Shown here piece after piece: positions 16,818-24,063 of a stretch of 64,000 bases of DNA. The stretch is from Candidatus Acidiferrum typicum (GTDB lineage Bacteria > Acidobacteriota > Terriglobia > Acidiferrales > UBA7541), in NCBI GenBank assembly GCA_002478115.1, contig DLMH01000020.1:1-64000 (forward strand), given 5' to 3'. Each line of letters begins with the position of its first letter. The stretch's first letter is position 1. A program made the translations under genes and the position numbers. The notes under the pieces were generated by a model, which had not been told where the DNA came from, did not search any database, and saw nothing but the letters and a program-made list of their open reading frames with translations.

Positions 16818-16906
16818 GGCACCCAGAGCTCTGGCTGTCTCCGGACAACCAAAACGGGGAGGGGCGGGTCCGGCCGGCTTGTCCCTTTTCGATTCGGAGA
16901 AGTAAT

Positions 16907-16940
16907 CGTTCGAACGAAGTAGGAGTGGAGTGTTGCAACA
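16907..16940 (+). promoter_or_regulatory. Two perfect 10-bp palindromes in the leader of the tetrahaem cytochrome gene
   Basis: CGTTCGAACG (16907-16916) and TGTTGCAACA (16931-16940) are each perfectly self-complementary with centres 24 bp apart. They lie 20-54 bp before the start codon. Spacing near two helical turns would suit a dimeric regulator binding twice on one face, but no regulator family can be named from the sequence. Confidence 0.35.
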
Positions 16941-16960
16941 CAAATCAGGAGGTTCTTTCA

Positions 16961-17821
16961 ATGAAAAGAATCATGTTGGTACTAATAGGGGTTCTGGCGG
17001 CGGCGACGTTTGCTTCCGCCCAGGTGACCTCGACTTGGTCGTCGCCAACGGACGTGTTAGGAGCGCACCTCGTTTATGGCCGGGGTTGTGTAGCCTGCCA
17101 CGCACCGCACAGCGGCGCACGGGGCAATGGCATCGCGACAACGGATACCACCAGCGGGGATGCGGCGTTGTGGGGTGCGAATGTTGTGCCTTACTACAGC
17201 CAGACGTTTGCGTTTGGCGATGCGGGCGCTTACCCCGTTACGACCCCGGCGAATATGGCTGCCGGAGTGCATGACCCGACGGTCGGCATCATGCTTTGCC
17301 TGAGCTGCCATGACGGCAATATAGCAAAGAACGCAATGATGTCGGGCCAGACCGTCGAAGTGATCCCGAATGCTTACGGCGGTCACGCTCCGACGTGGCT
17401 CGGCAACGAGCCGGGCGGTACCGCAGGCGACTACAAGAACGATCACCCAGTGGGGCCGTTAGCCCTAATCGGCTGCGGCGGATCCTACAACTGGGATTGC
17501 ACGATTGCGGGCGGGAAGCTGGTAGCCCCAGCAGGCAGCCACTTCGCGCAGTTCCAACTCGACTATGGCTTCACCGTGAGCACCGTCTCCTTTGACGGTG
17601 TCAACCCCGCGGTGAACTGCACCACCTGCCACGACCAGCACAGCATGACGGCCTATGCCGGCACGATCGGCAACGTCAAGGGTGTGTTCCAGACGATGTT
17701 CTTCGTCCGCGGCTACTACAACCCAGGCAGCGCGACCAGCAACTCGGTGGCGCAGTTCTGCCGTCAGTGCCATGGTGGCGAATCGAACGAAATGCACAAC
17801 ACGAACCTCCCGACGACCTAA
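16961..17821 (+). CDS. Exported tetrahaem c-type cytochrome (candidate filament-forming subunit)
   Basis: The 286-residue product has a signal peptide (MKRIMLVLIGVLAAATFASA) and four CXXCH motifs at C43, C113, C220 and C267, widely spaced. Extra histidines (H36, H50, H104, H141, H162, H194, H227, H279) could supply second axial ligands. C172 and C180 could form a disulfide. The N-terminal region DVLGAH...CHAPHSG is shared with the large cytochrome at 21932. The ribosome site AGGAGG at eight bases is the strongest in the cluster and a clean terminator follows the stop, so this gene is probably the most highly expressed product, as expected for a secreted, polymerising cytochrome such as tetrahaem OmcE. 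Polymerisation is inference. Confidence 0.88.
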   Translation: MKRIMLVLIGVLAAATFASAQVTSTWSSPTDVLGAHLVYGRGCVACHAPHSGARGNGIATTDTTSGDAALWGANVVPYYSQTFAFGDAGAYPVTTPANMAAGVHDPTVGIMLCLSCHDGNIAKNAMMSGQTVEVIPNAYGGHAPTWLGNEPGGTAGDYKNDHPVGPLALIGCGGSYNWDCTIAGGKLVAPAGSHFAQFQLDYGFTVSTVSFDGVNPAVNCTTCHDQHSMTAYAGTIGNVKGVFQTMFFVRGYYNPGSATSNSVAQFCRQCHGGESNEMHNTNLPTT

Positions 17822-17840
17822 GACGGGTTGTTCATGAATT

Positions 17841-17870
17841 GGGGGGAGGAAGTTTCTCCCCCCACTTTTT
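17841..17870 (+). terminator. Rho-independent terminator inside the cytochrome cluster
   Basis: GGGGGGAG pairs with CTCCCCCC around a 7-nt loop, followed by ACTTTTT. It lies 20 bp after the tetrahaem cytochrome stop and 43 bp before the foldase gene. Partial read-through would give high cytochrome and low assembly-factor expression. Confidence 0.85.
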
Positions 17871-17912
17871 GAGTGATCAGCAAGCGGCAGTTCGTAAAGT
17901 AGAGGGAAAGAA

Positions 17913-18965
17913 GTGAAGAGAGCACAAGGAAATATGAAGAAGGCGCTGGTAGCAATGGGGCTGGTGGTGCTGGCGGGCCTGGGGTCGTCTGCGAATGGGC
18001 AGATGGCGGTTTCTCATGATCCGACGGCCACTCCCGCGGCGCCGAGTGCAGAAGTAGCGACAGTTCCCCCGGAGAAGCCGGTGGCCCGAGTAAATGGAAC
18101 GGTGCTGACGGATCGCGATTTACTGCGCGAGATGTTCACGATCTTTCCGTATGCGCGGCAACACAACGGCGGATTCCCCAAAGCGATGGAAGAGGACATT
18201 CGCAAGGGCGCGTTGCAAATGATCGTGTTTGAGGAGCTTGTGTACCAAGCGGCCAAGCGGCGGGGAATGACGGTGACAGCCGCGAAACTGGACCACGCCG
18301 TGGTGGAGTTCCGGAAACAATTCAAAAGCCCCGACGACTACAAAGGGTTCATGACCTGGGAATGCCAGGGCTCGGAACAAGTGCTGCGGCAGAAAGTCCG
18401 CCGTTCGCTGCTGATTGACCAACTGCTGGCCATCGAAGTGAAAGACAAGTCCAGCGTTTCCCTGGCCGAAGCGAAGGCTTACTACGAAAAGAATGCCGCG
18501 ACGTTCCGGTTGCCGGAGTCTTTTTCCTTCCAGACGATTTCGATCCTGCCCCCGGAAAAAGCCACCGTCGAGCAACTAAAGGACGCCCGCAAAAGGGCGG
18601 AGGATGCGCTGAAGCAGGCCAAGGCAACCAAGAATTACGAAGAGTTCGGCTTGCTGGCGGAAAAGATTTCGGAAGACGACTACCGAGTGATGATGGGCGA
18701 GCACAAGTCCGTGGATCGCGATAAATTGCCGCCGCAGGTGGTGACCGCGGCGCTGGCCCTGCAACCCGGGCAGGTGAGCGACTTGATCCAGGTGGATCAA
18801 GCCCTTACGATCGTGCGCCTCATCGCCCACAACCCGGCGGGCATGCAGAAGTTCGAGGACGTAAAAGATTCGCTGAGCAAGCAATTGCAGAAGTTGAAGA
18901 CCGAGCAACTGCGGTCTGGGCTGGACAAAAAACTCCGGGCGACGGCCAAGGTGGAAGTGCTGTAG
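17913..18965 (+). CDS. Periplasmic SurA/PpiC-type foldase
   Basis: The 350-residue protein starts at GTG 17913 (AGAGGG six bases upstream), or at ATG 17934 with weaker spacing; both give a signal peptide around MKKALVAMGLVVLAGLGSS. The chaperone part (residues ~55-190) has the SurA-like opening ARVNGTVLTDRDLLREMF and long helices. The parvulin part (~195-320) includes SFQTISILPPEK, KISEDDY and LQPGQVSDLIQVDQALTIVRLI. The canonical parvulin active-site residues are not obvious, so it may be mainly a chaperone. Placed between the tetrahaem cytochrome and the barrel gene, it probably assists folding of the barrel or of the cytochromes. Confidence 0.85.
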   Translation: MKRAQGNMKKALVAMGLVVLAGLGSSANGQMAVSHDPTATPAAPSAEVATVPPEKPVARVNGTVLTDRDLLREMFTIFPYARQHNGGFPKAMEEDIRKGALQMIVFEELVYQAAKRRGMTVTAAKLDHAVVEFRKQFKSPDDYKGFMTWECQGSEQVLRQKVRRSLLIDQLLAIEVKDKSSVSLAEAKAYYEKNAATFRLPESFSFQTISILPPEKATVEQLKDARKRAEDALKQAKATKNYEEFGLLAEKISEDDYRVMMGEHKSVDRDKLPPQVVTAALALQPGQVSDLIQVDQALTIVRLIAHNPAGMQKFEDVKDSLSKQLQKLKTEQLRSGLDKKLRATAKVEVL

Positions 18966-18984
18966 GGGAAAGGGCGGCGGGGCT

Positions 18985-20835
18985 TTGAAGTGGCGCGCAA
19001 CGTGGATCGGATGCTTCATCGTGCTGGCGGCGGCAGCGCGCGTGCCCGCCCAGGTTACGGTGGGAAACGATGTGAGCATGAATATGAACGGGCAGATTTC
19101 CGCCGGGTATACAGGGGACTACGGAAACCAAATAGCTTCGGACCATGGCCTGACGGCTGGAGGGAACGCCACGCTAAACGGGTCTTATTACACCCCGAGT
19201 TTTCTATCGTTCCAGGTAAGCCCTTATTTCAACCAATCGCGAGACAATTCGACGTCATCGTCGATTTCCGATAGCAGCGGAGTGCTGGCCAGCGCTTCGC
19301 TTTTCAGCGGGAGCAATTACCCGGGTTCGATAAGTTACTCGAAAACCTACGATAGTTTGGGCACGTTCGGCGTGCCCGGCTTGCCGAATTACACGACACA
19401 CGGAAACTCGGATGGGTTCAACGTTGGCTGGGGAGTGAACGTGAAGGATTGGCCGAGTCTTTCGCTTAACTACGCGCAAGGCACGAATGATTATTCGATC
19501 TACGGGACCGATGCGAACGGGTCGTCGGACTACCATAACCTTAATGCCCATGTGATGTATCAGAAAGACGGATTCAACCTGAACGGCGGATATGTCTACA
19601 ATCAGACCCATGCCGAATATCCACTGGTCCTACAAACTCAACAACTCGAGAACCTGAGCAACGATGGGAACTCATATTCACTAGGGGCGAGCCGCGATCT
19701 GCCACTTCACGGAAGTTTTAGCGCGAACTTCAATCGGTCGGATTTCACCTCAGATTTTTCGGATGGCCGCTATAGTGGCACGGTGGACACGGTGAGTTCG
19801 AGCGTGAATTTCCATCCCGAAGCGCAATGGACACTCGGCGCCAATTTCAACTACACGGACAATTTGCTGGGGACGCTGTACCAAAACATCATTTCGGCCG
19901 GCGGCATCCTGCAGCAGAGCACGCCGGGTCAATCGTCCAATTCGTGGGATGCGAGTGCATTGACGAGTTACAACCTGACAAAACATTGGATCCTCTATGG
20001 GACGTTTGAGCACCGCGATCAAAGCTATTTCGGAAGCGCGTACGGGTCGAATGCGCTGACGGGCTCGGTGAACTATTGGAACCGGCTGCTGGGCGGGTCG
20101 TTCAGCACGGTGTTGAGCGTCACGCGAACAACGGAGGAGACTGCCAACCTGAGCGCGGTGGGGTTGCTTTCGGTGGTGAACTACTCGCGCAGGATAGAAC
20201 TTTGGGATGTGAACGCCTCGGGGAATTACTTTCAAAACACGCAGACCTTGTTGGTGGGGTACACCACTTCCGGATGGGGCTACTCCGGGCAGTTGGGCCG
20301 TAAATTCGGGGCCTTGCATTGGAGTGCCAATGCCGGGGGATCACGAAGCTTATTGAATACGTCCCCGGGGTATGGCTACAATTCGCAGAATTACGGCACG
20401 GGATTTAACGTGAGGTGGTTTGGATTCAGCGGCACGTACACGAAATCGAGTGGAACAGGGTTGCTTGGAGTGAGTGGGGTGGTCACCACACCGCTTTTGG
20501 GTGGAACACCGCTGGCGGGTGGGACGTCGCCCCTGCCCACGGACCTGATCCTCTACGGAGGCCATGCGTACGGGGGAGGAATCGGAATCAACCCTTACAA
20601 GCGGCTGACAATTACCTTCAGTTACGCCAGGGCATTCAGCGATACGGTCAGCAACAACGTCGGTTCGCAGAACAATTCCGAGAATGTGTACGGCCGCGTA
20701 CAATATCAGTTCCGGCAGATGTTCTTCACGGGGGGATACAGCAGGTTCGTCCAGGGATTCAGTGCTTCCGGTACTGCTCCTGCTCAGCTAAACTCGTTCT
20801 ACGTCGGTGTGCAACGATGGTTCAACTTCTTCTAG
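18985..20835 (+). CDS. Large outer-membrane beta-barrel, putative porin of a cytochrome conduit
   Basis: The 616-residue product has a signal peptide (MKWRATWIGCFIVLAAAARVP), then a sequence made almost entirely of alternating polar and aromatic strands such as YSLGASRDLPLHGSFSANF and VYGRVQYQFRQMFFTGGYS. It ends in Phe (VGVQRWFNFF), the C-terminal signature of BAM substrates. I estimate more than 20 strands. There are no haem motifs. Its size and its place among multihaem cytochromes match the porin component of porin-cytochrome complexes that let electrons cross the outer membrane. The start is TTG 18985; the ribosome site is weak, so this gene may depend on coupling to the upstream one. 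Confidence 0.8.
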   Translation: MKWRATWIGCFIVLAAAARVPAQVTVGNDVSMNMNGQISAGYTGDYGNQIASDHGLTAGGNATLNGSYYTPSFLSFQVSPYFNQSRDNSTSSSISDSSGVLASASLFSGSNYPGSISYSKTYDSLGTFGVPGLPNYTTHGNSDGFNVGWGVNVKDWPSLSLNYAQGTNDYSIYGTDANGSSDYHNLNAHVMYQKDGFNLNGGYVYNQTHAEYPLVLQTQQLENLSNDGNSYSLGASRDLPLHGSFSANFNRSDFTSDFSDGRYSGTVDTVSSSVNFHPEAQWTLGANFNYTDNLLGTLYQNIISAGGILQQSTPGQSSNSWDASALTSYNLTKHWILYGTFEHRDQSYFGSAYGSNALTGSVNYWNRLLGGSFSTVLSVTRTTEETANLSAVGLLSVVNYSRRIELWDVNASGNYFQNTQTLLVGYTTSGWGYSGQLGRKFGALHWSANAGGSRSLLNTSPGYGYNSQNYGTGFNVRWFGFSGTYTKSSGTGLLGVSGVVTTPLLGGTPLAGGTSPLPTDLILYGGHAYGGGIGINPYKRLTITFSYARAFSDTVSNNVGSQNNSENVYGRVQYQFRQMFFTGGYSRFVQGFSASGTAPAQLNSFYVGVQRWFNFF

Positions 20836-21935
20836 ACCGGGCAAAGGGGAAAAGGCGTTGTCCGATTCTGGAAGTGGCCGCGGCTATTCTCCTCCTGGTC
20901 ACCCCGGCTTGGGCCGCGCAGAAAAATAAAAATGCGGATAAGAAGGCGTCGGTGCAAGTGAGCGTTCCAGATTTGTTGCTGGATGGCGGGCGCAAACTTG
21001 TGTACGAGAGGAACTTCGGCTGGGAACGCGACGTGAAGCCGAAGAAAGGATTCTGGGCGCGGGTGGTGGACGTGGTGGCCGGACCGCCGGAGTACCACAC
21101 GTTGGTGAGACCCTACAGTGTGGTGACCGATTCGCGCGGGCGGATTATCGTGACGGACCCAGATGCGTTTGGGATCCACATTTTTGATTTTGCGCAGCAG
21201 AAATACAAGTTTATTTCGCGCCACGATAAGGGGAAAAACTCGCTGTTTGCGCCGCAATGCGTGGCGGTGGACGCGAAAGACAACATTTACGTGACGGATT
21301 CGGAATCGGGCAAGATCTTCGTGTTCGATGCGAATGGCAAGTATGACCGCATGATCGGCGCCCTGAAATATGGAGAGGGAATATTCAAGCGGCCGACAGG
21401 CATTGCGATCGACTCAGCGGCCGGGCGCATTTATGTGTCGGACACCATGCGCAACAAGATTTACGTGATGGACATGCTGGGCAGCGTCGTGCAGACGATC
21501 GGCAAGCCGGGCGGCGGCGAGGGCGAGTTTAACTTTCCGACAGAATTGCGGCTGGACGGCAATAATTTGATTGTTGTGGACGCCATGAACTTCAGGGTGC
21601 AAGTGCTGGACAAGTCGGGGACATTCCAGTACGCCATCGGGAAAATCGGCGACACCTCGGGGGCGATGTTCCGGCCGAAGGGAATTGCCGTGGATTCGGA
21701 AGGGGACCTGTACGTGGTGGACGGGCTGTGGGGCGCGATCCAGGTTTTCAACCGCCAGGGCGAGCTGCTTTATTACTTCGGCCAGCGGGGGACGGCTGCC
21801 GGACAATTTCAATTGCCGGCAGGACTCTTTATTGATCGGAACGACCGGATTTATGTGGCGGACTCGCTGAACCGGCGCGTGCAGGTTTATCGCTATTGGG
21901 GATTGCCGAAGCAAGGCGCAGGGGGAGCGCAGTGA
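20817..21935 (+). CDS. Exported NHL-repeat beta-propeller, second of the cluster
   Basis: The 372-residue protein starts at ATG 20817, overlapping the barrel gene by 19 bp. A signal peptide (ILEVAAAILLLVTPAWA) is followed by QKNKNADKKAS and six NHL repeats, for example CVAVDAKDNIYVTDSESGKI, GIAIDSAAGRIYVSDTMRNK and LFIDRNDRIYVADSLNRRV. It is clearly paralogous to the propeller at 15498, sharing the post-signal lysine-rich patch and the YYFGQ..G..AGQF blade. The GTGA overlap with the following cytochrome start indicates tight coupling, so barrel, propeller and cytochrome are likely made in fixed ratio. Confidence 0.9.
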   Translation: MVQLLLDRAKGKRRCPILEVAAAILLLVTPAWAAQKNKNADKKASVQVSVPDLLLDGGRKLVYERNFGWERDVKPKKGFWARVVDVVAGPPEYHTLVRPYSVVTDSRGRIIVTDPDAFGIHIFDFAQQKYKFISRHDKGKNSLFAPQCVAVDAKDNIYVTDSESGKIFVFDANGKYDRMIGALKYGEGIFKRPTGIAIDSAAGRIYVSDTMRNKIYVMDMLGSVVQTIGKPGGGEGEFNFPTELRLDGNNLIVVDAMNFRVQVLDKSGTFQYAIGKIGDTSGAMFRPKGIAVDSEGDLYVVDGLWGAIQVFNRQGELLYYFGQRGTAAGQFQLPAGLFIDRNDRIYVADSLNRRVQVYRYWGLPKQGAGGAQ

Positions 21936-23809
21936 GAAAGACAATGTGGATCTGCGCCGCCGTGCTGTTGGCGAGCACGATGATTCGAGGCCAGCAGGTT
22001 ACCGGAGACGTACTGGGTGCGCATGATTTGACGCCCAGCGGGATCTCGCCGGTCAAGGGCGGGCTGTCCGCTTCCTGCCTGTATTGCCATGCACCGCACT
22101 CGGGCGTTGGGGGAAACACGCCGCTCTGGAACCAGCAGCTCTCGACCAGCGTGTACACGACGTACACCAGCACGACAGCGGCAGAGAAAGAAACACAGCC
22201 CCTGCTGGGTGGGTCAAGCAGCTTGTGCTTGAGCTGCCACGACGGAACCGTAGCGCCAGGCCAAACGGTGGCCTACAAGACAATCCCAATGACCGGGCAG
22301 ATGAATTCAGCCGACAAATTCTCGACAAATCTGCAGGGATCGCATCCCTTCAGCCTGGTGTTGCCACTGGTGGATGCGCCGGACCTTGTGGCGTCCCTGG
22401 TTTCGCAGGGGAAGACGGCGGATCCAACGGGCACGATCAAGCTGATCAAGGGAAACATCGAGTGCACCACATGCCACAATCCGCATGTGCAATCAACGGA
22501 TCTGCTTTCACCGAACTTTTTGCTGATCGACAGTTCGAACGGTCATTTGTGCCTGGCGTGCCACGATCCAAATCGCGTGATGACGGGGAAACAGAACCCC
22601 TTGGCGGGCTGGACAACAAGTATCCATGCCATGGCCACGAACAAGATATCTTCGCAGGCAAATGCGGGAAGTTATTCTTCGGTAGCGCAGAATGCATGCA
22701 TTTCCTGCCATGCGCCACACGATGCGCTGGGAGGCACGCGGTTGCTGCGCCAGCCAAATGAACAGGATTGCATCGCGTGCCACGGCGGAGGCACGAACTT
22801 GGCGCCCGCCGCTTTGAATGTGTTCGCGGAATATGCGAATCCGAAGGTTGGCCATCCGTTTATGTCGGGAACAAGTGTGCACGACGCGGCGGAGAGCAAC
22901 TTGTTGAACAACAATCGGCATGCCACTTGTGCCGATTGCCACAATGGACATGCGTCAGGCCAAGTGGCGTCGTTTCCAGTGCCGCCGATGACGCGAGCTT
23001 CCCAGAACGGAGTTACGGGTGTGAGCGCGACGGACGGTATCACAGAGGTGAATCCCACGGTCAATCAGTATGAGAATTGTTTGCGTTGCCATGGAACGAG
23101 CGTAGGGAAAGTGGCCAATCCAATATTCGGTTACTTGCCGCTGCGCGCGGTCACTTCGGGAGACATGTTCAACGTGATACCGCAATTTGCGATGGCCAGC
23201 AGTTCGAGCCATCCGGTTACACACGTGCGAATGAGCGCGCTGCCGCAGCCCAGTTTGCTGGCGAACATGCTGAACCTGGATGGGGCGACGCAGGGTCGGA
23301 GCATGGGCGTGCAGATTCTTTGCACGGATTGCCACAATAGCGACGACAATCGCGAATTCGGGGGATTGGGACCGAATGGCCCGCACGGATCGAAGTGGAC
23401 GCACATCCTGGAACGGCGTTACGAGTTTTCGCAGACGACAGCGCCGGGGCAGTTGATCACGAACCTGATGCCGACACCGGACCTATCGATCAACGGGCCT
23501 TACGCGCTGTGCGGCAAGTGCCACAGCTTGAGCGTGATCCTGGCGAATTCGAGCTTCAGCGCGCACGCGCGGCATATCAACGACGGATTCTCCTGCTCGG
23601 CGTGCCATACGGCGCATGGCATGGGCTCCGTGAACGGGAGCATTTCCGGCGAGCGGCTGGTGAATTTTGACGTGAACGTGGTGGCCCCCAACGGCGCAAC
23701 GCCGATCATGTATAGCAGGGGGACAAACTCCTGCAATCTGACCTGCCATCAACATCCACACACAGCGGTAGGCGCGGGCCCCGCGGCGGCCGCGAAGCCG
23801 CATCCTTAA
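21932..23809 (+). CDS. Large exported multihaem cytochrome, 11 CXXCH plus one CX3CH
   Basis: From GTG 21932 the protein has 625 residues, with a short signal region (MWICAAVLLASTMIRGQQ). I count eleven CXXCH motifs, first CLYCH in CLYCHAPHSG, last CSACH, and a twelfth site CNLTCH near the C terminus followed by QHPH, which has three residues between the cysteines. Haems are spread over the whole length, denser in the first half. The front end VLGAHDLTPSG...CHAPHSG matches the tetrahaem cytochrome. As the terminal partner of the barrel-propeller pair it is a candidate for the outward-facing cytochrome of the conduit. GTG overlaps the propeller stop and GGGGGAG lies just upstream. Confidence 0.9.
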   Translation: MRKTMWICAAVLLASTMIRGQQVTGDVLGAHDLTPSGISPVKGGLSASCLYCHAPHSGVGGNTPLWNQQLSTSVYTTYTSTTAAEKETQPLLGGSSSLCLSCHDGTVAPGQTVAYKTIPMTGQMNSADKFSTNLQGSHPFSLVLPLVDAPDLVASLVSQGKTADPTGTIKLIKGNIECTTCHNPHVQSTDLLSPNFLLIDSSNGHLCLACHDPNRVMTGKQNPLAGWTTSIHAMATNKISSQANAGSYSSVAQNACISCHAPHDALGGTRLLRQPNEQDCIACHGGGTNLAPAALNVFAEYANPKVGHPFMSGTSVHDAAESNLLNNNRHATCADCHNGHASGQVASFPVPPMTRASQNGVTGVSATDGITEVNPTVNQYENCLRCHGTSVGKVANPIFGYLPLRAVTSGDMFNVIPQFAMASSSSHPVTHVRMSALPQPSLLANMLNLDGATQGRSMGVQILCTDCHNSDDNREFGGLGPNGPHGSKWTHILERRYEFSQTTAPGQLITNLMPTPDLSINGPYALCGKCHSLSVILANSSFSAHARHINDGFSCSACHTAHGMGSVNGSISGERLVNFDVNVVAPNGATPIMYSRGTNSCNLTCHQHPHTAVGAGPAAAAKPHP

Positions 23810-23897
23810 GACAGCGGGAAAAATTCAAAGCGGGTCACGCAGCTCGTGCCGGGCTGAGCGGATTTGGCTGTACAGGATGCGAAAAAACGCTCATGCC

Positions 23898-23999
23898 TTG
23901 TCATCCCGAGCGGAGCGAGGGATCTGCTTTCCGCAAAAAACCAAGAGAAAAGCAGATTCCTCACCCCGTTCAAAAAGCGAATGGGGCTCGGAATGACAA
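23898..23999. repeat. MITE-like intergenic inverted repeat (TTGTCATCCCGAGC type)
   Basis: The outer arms TTGTCATCCCGAGC (23898-23911) and GCTCGGAATGACAA (23986-23999) are reverse complements with one mismatch. Inner arms GAGGGATCTGCTTT and AGCAGATTCCTC also pair. It separates convergent genes and has no coding content. This wording is typical of REP-like repeats widespread in bacterial chromosomes. Confidence 0.75.
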
Positions 24000-24063
24000 T
24001 CGCCTGTATTTCCCCGTACGCTGACTGGGAGAGAGAAGCGGGTTCTTGAGGCGAGGAGAGCCG

